Assembly (NCBI RefSeq): GCF_021730395.1
Contig: NC_069366.1
Location: 60,494,001 to 60,558,000 of the forward strand
Length of the DNA: 64,000 nucleotides
Reading direction: 5' to 3'
DNA from: Mercenaria mercenaria
Lineage: Eukaryota > Mollusca > Bivalvia > Venerida > Veneridae
Numbering within the stretch: position 1 is the stretch's first letter; each line of letters begins with the position of its first letter. Shown here piece by piece: positions 10,809-22,300 of this stretch. Made by a program: the position numbers and the translations under genes. Below the pieces are notes generated by a model that worked only from the letters and a program-made list of their open reading frames with translations, ran no database searches and was not told the origin of the DNA.

Positions 10809-10933
10809 AGGTTATTAGCTTTGTATCGGGAAATATGCACGAGTTCTCAGCGGAAATATTGCGCAACTTTAGGAGCGCAATATTCTTCCGCTGAAGAATG
10901 AGTGCATATTTACCGATGCAAAGATAATAACCT
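10809..10933. repeat. Long near-perfect hairpin
   Basis: Arms of about 57-60 bp: 10809-10865 (AGGTTATTAGCTTTG, GGGAAATATGCAC, CAGCGGAAATATTGCGC) pair with 10873-10933 (GCGCAATATTCTTCCGCTG, GTGCATATTTACCG, CAAAGATAATAACCT) around a ~7-base loop. It follows a lone 61-bp unit (10755-10808). MITE-like or a structural arm of the surrounding composite element. Confidence 0.85.
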
Positions 10934-11149
10934 TTTTATTACATACACATCTACACGTATAAATATAATGTAAATATCATAAATTTGTCCAATAGCCTGA
11001 ATAGGATTGACAATACTGCACTAAATAGAAAAAAATAGTGCAAGAACAAACACTGAATTACGTCACGCACCCGATATGAAATTCAGGCGTCAGTGTATGG
11101 AAAAATATTGACGTTTCCGGTACCAGTGTAACTTAACGGGGAATAGGAA

Positions 11150-14140
11150 GGTGTATGTAATAACTATATCTACCCAGTTTGTGAAACCTTACAAAAGAAG
11201 AACACAAAATATGATATGCAGTAACTATACCTAGCCAGTCTGTGAAACCACACAAACGAAGAATACAAAAAAAAATGATATGTAATATAGATATCTAACT
11301 ATACCTAGCCAGTTGGTGAAACCACACAAACGAAGAATACAGAAACTGATATGCAATAACTATATCTAGACCGTTTGTGAAACCATGCAAACGAAGAATT
11401 CATAAACTGATATGCAATAAAAAATACCTTACCAGTTTGTGAAACCACACAAACGAAGAATACAGAAACTGAAATGCAATAACTATATCGACTAGTTTGT
11501 GATACCACACAAACGAAGAATACAGAAAATGATATGCAATAACTATATCGAGCTGGGTTGTGAAACCACACAAACGAAGAATACAGAAACTGATATGCAA
11601 TAACTATATTGAGCTAGTTTGTGAAACCACACAAACGAAGAATACAGAAACGGATATGCAATAACTATATCGAGCTTGTTTGTGAAACCACACAAACGAA
11701 GAATACAGAAACTAATATGCAATAACTATATCGAGCCAGTTTGTGAAACCACACAAAAGAAGAATACAGAAAATGATATGCAATAACTATATCGAGCCAG
11801 TTTGTGAAACCACACAAACGAAGAATACAGAAAATGATATGCAATAACTATACCTAGATAGTTTGTGAAACCACACTAACGAAGAATACAGAAACTGATA
11901 TGCAATAACTATATCGAGCTACACAGAAAATGATATGCAATAACTATACCTAACTAGTTTGTGAAACCACACAAGCGAAGAATACAGAAAATGATATGTG
12001 ATAACTATATCGAGCCAGTTTGTGAAACCACATAAACGAAGAATACAGAAACAGATATACAATAACTATATCGAGCCAGTTTGTGAAACCACAAAATCGA
12101 ATAATACAGAAACGGATATGCAATAACTATATCGAGCCAGTTTGTGAAACCACACAAACGAAGAATACAGAAAATGATATGCAATAACTATATCGAGCAA
12201 GTTTGTGAAACCACACAAACGAAGAATACAGAAAATGATATGCAATAACTATACCTAGCTAATTTGTGAAACCACACTAACGAAGAATACAAAAACTGAT
12301 ATGCAATAACTATATCGAGCTACACAGAAAATGATATGCACTAACTATACCTAGCCAGTTTGTGAAACCACACAAGCGAAGAATACAGAAAATGATATGT
12401 GATAACTATATTGAGCCAGTTTGTGAAACCACATAAACGAAGAATACAGAAACAGATATGCAATAACTATATCGAGCCAGTTTGTGAAACCACAAAATCG
12501 AAGAATACAGAGACTGATATGTAATAACTATATCGAGCAAGTTTGTGAAACCACATAAACGAAGAATACAGAAACAGATATGCAATATTTATATCGAGCT
12601 AGTTTGTGAAACCACACAAAGGAAGAATACAGAAACTGATATGCAATAACTATATCTACCCAGTTTGTGAAACCACACAAACGAAGAATACAGAAAATGA
12701 TATGCAATAACTATATCGAGCCAGTTTGTGAAACCACACAAACGAAGAATACAGAAAATGATATGCAATAACTATATTTACCCAGTTTGTGAAACCACAC
12801 AAACGAAGAATACAGAAAATGATATGCAATAACTATATTTACCCAGTTTGTGAGACCACACAATAGAAGAATACAGAAAATGATATGCAATAACTATATC
12901 TACCCAGTTTGTGAAACCACACAAACGAAGAATACAGAAACTGAATGCAATAACTATATCTACACAGTTTGTGAAACCACACAAAAGAAGAATACAGAAA
13001 ATGATATGCAATAACTATATCGAGCCAGTTTGTGAAACCATATAAACGAAGAATACAGAAACAGATATGCAATAACTATATCGAGCCAGTTTGTGAAACC
13101 ACAAAATCGAAGAATACAGAAACTGATATGTAATAACTATATCGAGCTAGTTTGTGAAACCACACAAATGAAGAATACAGAAACTGATATGCAATAACTA
13201 TATCTACCCAGTTTGTGAAACCACACAAACGAAGAATACAGAAAATGATATGCAATAACTATATCGAGCCAGTTTGTGAAACCACACAAACGAAGAATAT
13301 AGAAAATGATATGCAATAACTATATCTACCCAGTGTGTAAAACCACACAATCGAAGAATACAGAAAATGATATGCAATAACTATATCGAGCCAGTTTGTG
13401 AAACCACACAAACGAAGAATACAGAAACTGATATGCAATAACTATATCTACCCAGTTTGTGAAACCACACAAACGAAGAATACAGAAAATGATATGCAAT
13501 AACTATATCGAGCCAGTTTGTGAAACCACACAAATGAAGAATACAGAAACTGAAATGCAATAACTATATTTACCCAGTTTGTGAAAATACACAAACGAAG
13601 AATACAGAAACAGATATGCAATAAAAATACCTTGATAGTTTGTGAAACCACACAAGCGAAGAATACAGAAACTGAAATGCAATAAAAAATACATTGATAG
13701 TTTGTGAAACCACACAAACGAAGAATACAGAAACTGATATTCAATAAAAAAAATACATTGCCAGTATGTGAAACCACACAAATGAAGAATACAGAAAATG
13801 ATATTCAATAACTATACCTAGCCAGTTCGTGAAACCACACAAACGAAGAATACAGAAACTGATACAAGTAAGCAATAACTATACCTAGCTAGTTTGTGAA
13901 ACTAAACAAACGAAAATACAGAAACAGATATGCAATAAAAAATACCTTGCCAGTCAAGTTGTGAAACCACACAAACGAAGAATACAGAAACTGATATGCA
14001 ATAACTATACCTAGATTGTTTGTGAAACCACACATACGAAGAATACATAAACTGATATGCAATAGAAATACCTTGCCAGTTTGTGAAATCTCACAGACCA
14101 AGAATGAAGAAACTGATATGCAACTACTAAATACGTAAAA
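11150..14140. repeat. 61-bp minisatellite array
   Basis: About 48 units of 61 bp: GATATGCAATAACTATATCG, then AGCCAGTTTGTGAAACCACA, then CAAACGAAGAATACAGAAAA. The period was read from successive CAGTTTGTGA copies (12661 and 12722). Variants alternate between ATCGAGCCAG, ATCTACCCAG and ACCTAGCCAG, and a higher-order block of several units recurs around 11880-12100 and 12250-12480, including a truncated 'gagctacacagaaaatg' unit in both. Not coding. Confidence 0.95.
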
Positions 14141-14155
14141 AGTTTATATTTGCAT

Positions 14156-14455
14156 CCGCCCTATTCTTTTTCATTGAAGATTTTGACGTTCGTTTTGTAT
14201 GAACAGTAAAATGAAAGGCACTAAAGTTACGACAACGCTGCTTAGTGATAATGGGCTGCTGTTTTGACGGCGTCCTTGTATAGCCAAGGAGAACGTTCCT
14301 TAGATGACGTCGCAGTTGTTCCGTCTGGTGAACAGAATGGCCGGGAAGCTGATTCTAAAGTTAAATACAAAAAAGAATGTGTGCAATATATAATATAACC
14401 TTGTTTAAAAATGGAAAGGAAATATAATGTAAATATAAGAAATTAATTATTTTTT
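14156..14455 (+). repeat. Direct repeat flanking the 61-bp array, right copy
   Basis: Same orientation as 10322-10600 and clearly diverged from it. It is followed at 14605-14860 by a few decayed 61-bp units (GTGAAACCACAT, GAATACAGAAACT, CAGAAACTGATATGCAAT), mirroring the single unit that follows the left copy. Confidence 0.85.
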
Positions 14456-14604
14456 TCGGAGTTAGCGCGATTCGTGTTCAAATTGCCGCTTCTATTCTAT
14501 TGTTCATTTCGCATGAACTCTGACAAAACATACAGTACAATCGCGATCCTACGAAAAGCCAAGAGACCGGCCGTTTTTTTCGTAATATCGCATTTTCGTT
14601 CATT

Positions 14605-14870
14605 TTTAAAAGTGAAACTACACAAAAACCAAGAATACAGAAACTTAGTACATGCAATATCTAAACTAGCCAGTTTGTGAAACCACATACACCAACAATA
14701 CAGAAACTGATATACAATAATTTATCTCTAGTTTACGAGACATCACAAACCAAGACGTGGCCTACAGAAACTGATATGCAATTACTATACTAATTAGGAA
14801 ACCACGCAAAGGAATTACTCAAACAAACAACACAACTATCTGTCATAATCATACTGAATCAGTTTATGAC
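14605..14870. repeat. Decayed 61-bp minisatellite units
   Basis: Three to four units recognisable by CCAGTTTGTGAAACCACA and ACAGAAACTGATATGCAAT with many changes and gaps. They lie downstream of the right flanking direct repeat, so the array and flank form a repeating composite. Confidence 0.75.
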
Positions 14871-15089
14871 TATCAAACAATTTCAGCCATAAACCTTGAG
14901 ATACTTTTATAAGCTACGAAGAAACAAGTATATATTCTACCTGCAACAATAACCGCTGCAATTATGATGAATTGACGCATAATTATTTCAGAGTATGACA
15001 ATAATTATTACCTTCAGAACCTGTCTTCCTGACTTTTATGTGTGTATCTGAGGGTTGGTTGTTAGGTATATATATATATAAAAGAAAAA

Positions 15090-15400
15090 AATAAGACAAA
15101 TTACCTGTGAGATAGAGATAAAAATGCATTTTTTATGTTTAACCCAGAACAGAAGACAAATTAAGTTTTCGAGCGTAGCAAGCGAGAAAAAATATGCATA
15201 TTTTTCAGCCGGAACAAAAGATTAATTATTAGTGTGAGCGTAGCGAGCGAGAAAAAATGCATATTTCATATTCTTCACTCAGAATAAAAGACAGATTATG
15301 TACCCAAGTGTAGCGAGCGAGAAAAAATGTATATTTTGCAATTATTTTACCCAGAACATAAGACAAATTACCTATGTTCCGAGCGTCCCGGTGTATTAAC
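15090..15400. repeat. ~68-bp tandem repeat, about four copies
   Basis: AGCGAGAAAAAAT recurs at 15179, 15246 and 15316, each preceded by GAGCGTAGC and followed by TGCATATTT, CAGAAYAWAAGA and AAATTA. A (TA)n run (15068-15081) precedes it. Confidence 0.75.
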
Positions 15401-16285
15401 ATTAATTAGCACAATTTAAGTTGGATCTTTAATGTAGGTAAGATTTCTTCTGACAATTATTGTCAACGGCTTCCCAGGCTAGTCCGGATCCAGAAATACC
15501 TTTATTTGATGCAGCGAGGCAACAGTTTAGAAAGAATGTGTCACCAGCGAGACACATAGCTCCCAGCGTGAGTGGGAGTCAGGGTGTTCTCCCCCTGCAA
15601 AAGTTTGAAATATAGTTATGTAATGGTGGCATCTGATAGATTTTTGGTCTGAATTTTGAGAAAATATGTTTATTATACAGCTTCTTCTTACTGTGCTATT
15701 TACGATAAAAAGGATGAAAGTGAACAAGTAAAGTAATCAATGATGACTGTTTTATTTTGCAGTATAACAAATTCATGCATGTTCACACAAATAAAAGTGT
15801 TATGTATATGAGCAAGACACAATAATGCGTAGACAGTTGTGCTAAAAAAGGAAGCAAACTCTTCCACTTATCGGTATAGTTTGACTATATTCCTTCACGG
15901 AGGTTGCAAAGCGAACTAGAATGATGTCGACAAAAATGTTTCATTCAATAATTTATAATAACGACGGGTCAATAATGTTATTAAGGAAAAATATATAGAA
16001 GTTAAACAACTGAACAAGAAAAAATGCGCATGTCTATATAATGTTTATGATGCTTAAAAAGTTTTATTTGAAATGAAGAGAAGGAAAGTACAATATAGTT
16101 GTCATTCGTCGTTAAAGAAGGGCCACAACTCCAAACAAAATAATCGATCATAAAAGTCGGGGCAACATGTACATATTTATTTCATGCTTCTGATGTATAC
16201 CTAGTTTCAATTCAGTTGGATGGATCTGTTCGACTAAGGTTCACGAGTTCACGATGTGATGAATTAGTTCAAGATCAAATAGGGC
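15400..16285. other. Noncoding DNA
   Basis: No convincing gene. The end (about 16120-16285) resembles the leader of the 145-bp repeat family that follows ('ggccacaactcca', 'caactccagaaaaac'). Confidence 0.45.
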
Positions 16286-16289
16286 AACA

Positions 16290-17925
16290 ACTCCAGAAAA
16301 ACAAGAGGACCATGATGGTCCTGAATCGCTCACCTGTCCCAACATGACCCAGTTTTGAACTGAGTATGACGTCGTTTTTTTCCTATTATTTGACATAGTG
16401 ACCTAGTTTTTGAGCTCATGTGACCCAGTTTTGAATCTGACCTAGATATCATCAAGATGAACATTCAGACCAACTTCCATACAGATCCCATGAAAAATAT
16501 TGCCTCTAGAGAGGTCACAACGTTTTTTTCATTATTTGACCTGCTGACCTAGTTATTGATGGCATGTGACCCAGTTTCAAACTTGACCTAGATATCATCA
16601 AAGTGAACATTCTGACCAACTTTCATGAAGATCCATTCAAAAGTATGGCCTCTAGAGAGGTCACAAGGTTTTTCTATTTTTAGACCTAATGACCTAGTTT
16701 TTTACCACAGCTAACCCAGTTTCGAAACTGACCTAGATATCATCAAGATGAACATTCAGACCAACTTTCATGCAGATCCCATGAAAAATATGGCCTCTAG
16801 AGAGGTCACAAGGTTTTTCTATTATTTGACCTACTGACCTAGTTTTTGATGGCACATAACCCAGTTTCGAACTTGACCTAGATATCATCAAGGTGAACAT
16901 TCTGACCAATTTTCATGAAGATCTTGTGAAAAATATGGCTTCTAGAGAGGTCAAAAGGTTTTTCTATTTTTAGACCTACTGACCTAGTTTTTAATCACAG
17001 TTGACCCAGTTTCGAACTTGGCCTAGATATCATCAAGATGAACATTCAGACCAACCTTCATACAGATCCCATGAAAAATATGGCCTCTAGAGAGGTCACA
17101 AGGTTTTTTCATTATTTGATCTACTGACCTAGTTATTAATGGCACGTAAACCAGTTTCGAACTTGACCTAGATATCATCAAGGTGAACATTCTGACCAAT
17201 TTTCATGAAGATCCATTCAAAAGTATGACCTCTAGAGAGGTGACAAGGTTTTTCTATTTTTAGACCTAATGACCTAGGTTTTGACCGCAGCTGACCCAGT
17301 TTCGAACTTGATCTAGATATCATCAAGATGAACATTCAGACCAACTTTCATACAGATCCCATGAAAAATATGGCCTCTAGAGAGGTCACAAGGTTTTTCT
17401 ATTATTTGACCTACTGACCTAGTTTTTGAAGGCACGTGACCCAGTTTCAAACTTGACCTAGATATTATCAAGATGAACATCCTGACCAATTTTCATGAAG
17501 ATCTTGTGAAAAATACGGCCTCTAGAGAGGTCACAAGGTTTTTCTATTATTTGACCTACTGACCTAGTTTTTGAAGGCACGTGACCCAGTTTCAAACTTG
17601 ACCCAGATATCATTAAGGTGAACATTCTGACTAATTTTCATGAAGATCTTGTGAAAAATATGGCCTCTAGAGAGGTCACAAGGTTTTTCTATTTTTAGAC
17701 CTACTGACCTAGTTTTTGACCGCACGTGACCCAGTTTCAAACTTGACCTAGATATCATCAAGATGAACATTCTGACCAATTTTCATAAAGATCCCATGAA
17801 AAATGTGACCTCTAGAGAGGTCACAAGCAAAAGTTTACGCACGGACGCACGGACGGACGACGGACGACGGACGCTGCGCGATCACAAAAGCTCACACTGT
17901 CACTTTGTGACATGTGAGCTAAAAA
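16290..17925. repeat. 145-bp tandem-repeat element (bivalve interspersed family)
   Basis: About ten copies of a ~145-bp unit: CTAGATATCATCAAGATGAA, then CATTCWGACCAACTTTCAT, GATCYCATGAAAAATATGGC, CTCTAGAGAGGTCACAAGG, and TTGACCTACTGACCTAGTTT. CTAGATATC recurs at about 16442, 16588, 16733, 16878 and 17023. The block is bounded by GCTCACCTGTC (16329) and GACATGTGAGC (17909), which are inverted copies, and ends with a GGACGCACGGACGG tract. This layout is common in bivalve DNA and suggests a non-autonomous DNA element with variable internal repeats. A short, older relative is at 44030-44495. Confidence 0.85.
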
Positions 17926-18251
17926 CAACAACAACAATTTGTAATAGAGTTAGCAACGTACCCTGCCTAAGGACATTTTCATCATACATACTGTATGCCA
18001 AGACAGCATCTTGACATGAACAAAACAAAACAAGAGTGCCAGGATGTTAAATATATGCTCGTCAGGTAGATGATATAATAAAACATTTTCTGTACAAAAC
18101 TATAAGTTTGGTAGACAGAAAGCCAAAACAATGACATATTCAATTCTAACAACCAGGATAAAAAGTTTCAAGAATAATCATTTTATATAGTAGCAACAAA
18201 GGGAAGTAAGTTTTGATTTTTTAAGTCCACAAAAAAACTCCTTACCAGGAA

Positions 18252-18330
18252 CATTTATTTATTTATTTGGGTTTTACGGCGCACCAACACAGTATAGGTT
18301 ATATGGCGCCAATTACCAGGAACAGGTACC
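18252..18330 (-). repeat. SINE 3' tail fragment
   Basis: TTTATTTATTTGGGTTTTAC followed by GGCGCACCAACACAGTATAGG and TATATGGCGCC; reversed, it ends in a GTAAAACCCAAATAAATAAA tail typical of bivalve tRNA-derived SINEs. Only the tail half is present. Confidence 0.6.
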
Positions 18331-18591
18331 TTAAAATACACCTAAAATTTGAAAATAACACAGAAAAATGGTCTTGATTTTTCCCTACGGTCAATTATAA
18401 AAAGTATATATATATATATATTGTTTATAGTGACAACAAAGAGAAGTTAATATCTGAAAAAAAATCTAAGTCCACACAAAAGTACTTATCAGGTAGCCTT
18501 AGGTCAAAATACATCAAACATTGGATGTAACATGCCTGTTGTACTACAGAAAAGTAGTCCCAATTTTCTCCTAGAGCTAATATTAACCCTT

Positions 18592-18795
18592 ACCCTGCTG
18601 AATTTCTATAATGAACTTGTCCATTTTTCAATTTGGACAGTACCATTAACTGTTAAAAGGGATGCTTACCAAAAATATACTGATTGAATGGCGAACAGTG
18701 CTGATCATCATCAGACTGCATGGATGTGCAGGCTGATCATGATCTACCCTGGTCGCAAAGACAGAATAAATCATGTTCAGCATGATAAGGGCTAA
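18592..18795. repeat. Interspersed repeat ('ttaacccttaccctgctg...taagggctaa' family)
   Basis: A ~200-bp unit bounded by TTAACCCTTACCCTGCTGAA and the inverted-like AGCATGATAAGGGCTAA, with GCGAACAGTGCTGATCATCA and ATGTGCAGGCTGATCATG inside. I recognise this as a very common short element of bivalve genomes. MITE-like ends. Confidence 0.7.
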
Positions 18796-18834
18796 TAGAA
18801 TAGAACTTTACAGTAATAGCTATTTATTGTAACA

Positions 18835-19335
18835 GCAAAGGATTAGGGTCCTGGTTCTTACTCATGACACACCATCTCATGATGATGAACATTTTTGCCA
18901 TTGTACATCAAAATCCCTCCATGCATGAACAAGAAATGCTACGGACAAAGTCATTTTTGTATCCGACCTTTGGCCTCAAAGTGTGACCTTCGAGCTAGGG
19001 TCTTGGTCTTGGGCATGACACCTCGTTTCATTATGGTGAACATTTATGCCAAGTTATCTAAAAGTCCCTTCATGGATCGCAGAGTTATTGACCAGACACC
19101 AAAAAGACTCTATTAACCTTTGACCTCTAAGTGTGACCTTGACCTTGGAGCAAGGGTTTGGGTCTTGCGCATAACACGTTGTCTCTTTATGGTGAACATT
19201 TATGCCGAGTAATTTCAAAATCCTTTTATGTATGGCAGTTATTGACCAGACAGAAACAGACCCTTTTAACCTTTGACATCTAAGTGTAACCTTGACTTAG
19301 GAGCTAGTGGTCTGGGTCTAGCAAACTTACATTGA
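18835..19335. repeat. ~150-bp tandem family ('aagtgtgaccttgacctt')
   Basis: Three units containing AAGTGTGACCTTGACCTTGG, then GAGCTAGGGTYTKGGTCTT, ATGGTGAACATTTATGCC and GACCAGACASMAAAAGA. A single related unit ending in a GGACGGACGGAC tract lies at 36640-36870. A common mollusc interspersed repeat. Confidence 0.75.
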
Positions 19336-22300
19336 AACACCCAGAAACATTTTCTATAAAACAAGTATGAAAGTGTTACACTTTTTCTACAAAACTATTT
19401 TATAAAGTTACAATTTTTATGTAGAACTATGCTCAGAGAAGTTGAAGATTAATCAAAGTCCACACTTTTAACTTCCATATTCATAATATCATTAACAGTT
19501 GTGAGGCTAAAAAGTATTTTGTAAATTAATAAAAAGCAAGTTCTTCATACATGACAATTATTTCTTTTTCCCTAATTCTTGATATTTCTTCTCTGATTTC
19601 CCCAATGTGTTTGGAAATAAGATTAAACCTTTTGTTTTATCCCTGTAGCCATGTTACAATTTTTGTGTAGAATTATGCTCATAAGATTGAAAAAGAAATG
19701 TTGCACTGGACACATATCTTCCAGAAGAGTACACATTTTTTAACTTCCATATGCATTATGCAAAAGGCAATTGTTAGATTTCAGTGTATTTTGCAAATTA
19801 GGCAGTTCTTCATACATGATGCATTCTTTTCTTTCTCTTTAATACTTGATATTTCTATTTCTCTGATTCTGGAAATATGGTAGTACATTCTGCACATGTA
19901 TGATCCATCAAATAGTTCAGTTTTTGTTGACCAGTGCTTTAAACAATTGTGGCCCTTCAGATGATCATCTGAAATGGATAAAATTAGCCATTTTTACACC
20001 TGTATAAATTTTACATGTCTTATATGTTCATAAAAACACAAAATTTTAGAATGTAAAATCTTACAATTATAATATTATCAGTCTGACAGACATTATCAAG
20101 AAAATGTCATTAAGAAGTGGAAAAACAGTATCTTACACAAGTAATAAAGTTTAAGAAATACAGCTTTGAATTCAAACAGATGATATATATTAGTCTGTTG
20201 TCTTCATGCATTCCATTTTCAACTAACACTATATATAGGCACATGATCACTTCATGTCCATAATGTATACTAAATTTCTTATGCATTGTTTGAAACTGTG
20301 AGTAGGCATACACAATATACAAATGTATTTGTGATATTTTAAAGGACATCACTCAATAAAAAGTAACCTGAAATGAAGTCTTGCAATATTATGTGCATGC
20401 CTACTTCATGTTGATAGTTTCATATCAACTTACTTTTGCACTGTGACACAGTATGAAAACTGTAGGAGGAGATGAAATATAATTCTTACAATATAAAAAG
20501 GGGCATAAGACTCCAAATTTAGATTTTAGGCTAAAATAGATAAAGGCCTTCACATTTAAGGTAAAAGTGTATTACAAGTTTCAAGGGCATTGGATAGAAA
20601 GTGGGGAAGGAGCTGAGCACATAAAGAACAAAAGAAAAGAAACTGTAACTGTTTCATTTAATTCAAGATTCTAAAAGGACCATAACTTTAGAAAACTGTC
20701 ATCAGATGTAAAATCCACTATAGTATGTGTATAATTCTGCTGCTTGGCCATGAAGTATACCATGATCCATTTCAATATGATGGAATCTGCAGAAAGACAG
20801 TTTTAATGCAAAAGGTATGAAGGAAGCTATGATATGACAATTTAAAAAAGAAAATGACATAATAACTGAAGAAACAAATAATCAAATTTGATAGTCCTGA
20901 CAATATGTGCAAGTCCACTTCATGCTGATGTACCAAGTTTCATTTGAACTGATAAATAGTAATTACATAAAACAAATTAATAAATGCAGCTCTAAACTAT
21001 CCTGTACCTTTCGATGTCTACTGTTCATAGTCTAGCCAAAGCTCCAGAACTGGCTGCATTGAGGGCATTTTGTTCACCATATCATACTGTAACTAAAAAA
21101 AAGCCCAACATGTACATTTATATATAATTTTTTCTTTCACAATTAACTGTGATTTCTCTATAAATTTCTGACACTTCACATTAAAAACAATTTAAAAGTA
21201 CAATGAACATAATTCTAAAATCAGTTATTATAGTTTGTAAAATAAATGCTGAATGCCATATCTATTTTCAAAGCACTTTTAAACACCTACCTGTACAAAA
21301 TGGTGTGTAAATTGGCAGTCTTCTTCTTGGCAATTTTAGCATTCATTGTCCCATTATTTCTTTGAATAAATTTATATCTTCATCTGAAATAAGTATAGTA
21401 TAGTATAAAAAAAAACTATGAGGACACATATTGGTGGTTTTCAAAATAATGAAGCAAAAGTGTGACATAGGGGTTGGAAATTCAAACCTGTTTCTTTTGG
21501 GGGTCACCTATTTTGTATGATAGCAAATAATTCAAATTTCAAGGAAATATACAACTTTGGGAAAGTGTTGAGAAATACCAATCTGATAATATTTTGAACA
21601 GCCTTCAGTTCATAAGGTCAGAGAATTTCCGGTAAGATGGGTGATAAATATTGCAGTGTTTTATGACAAGGAAATATGTATAACAGTAAACTTTTTCAAC
21701 ATATATGAATAGGTGTTTGTGTATAATTTGAAACTTATTTAATAAATGTTTGTGGATTTTGGTTTTTAAAATCACCCTTTCTGCACAAATCTGACATAAA
21801 AATAAAATTTTACCTAGAAAAGTTGCTGAATGAAAAATAATTAACATATTATTATAAAACCTATTTTTCTCACATTTTGCAGGGTTATAAACCACATTCC
21901 AAATTTCAAAAATGTCTGGGGATTTTAATTTCTAAAATTGTCAACTCAAAATTGAGTTATTTAAGAGATGCACAGGGGACACATACTAAAAATCAGTGTA
22001 ATATTCATTAAGTATTAGTTTTTCTGTTCAAAACAAGATTAATGGTGATCATCTTAAGACAAAAACCTATTGAACAATTAGTTTATTCCACAAAATAAGT
22101 ACAAAACTGAAAATTTTCACAACACAAACATGAAAATTCAGCCACATGTAATGCTTTAAATGAAAAAAAGTGACTTTAAACACAATTAACACATTGAAAT
22201 CATTTAGTTTACATGCACTGCTTATTCAGAGTAGAAAAATGACAAAATGCCATGCATGGTAAAATGGAATGGTAAAATTCATACATACTTTATAATACTA

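Noticed and set aside
11305-14101. Minus-strand frames with 'FVWFHKL' repeats
   Set aside because: 61-bp minisatellite translation; the period is not a multiple of three, so frames rotate and break.
16290-17925. Possible CRISPR-like array (regular 145-bp spacing)
   Set aside because: Units are contiguous diverged tandem repeats without unique spacers, in a eukaryotic genome.
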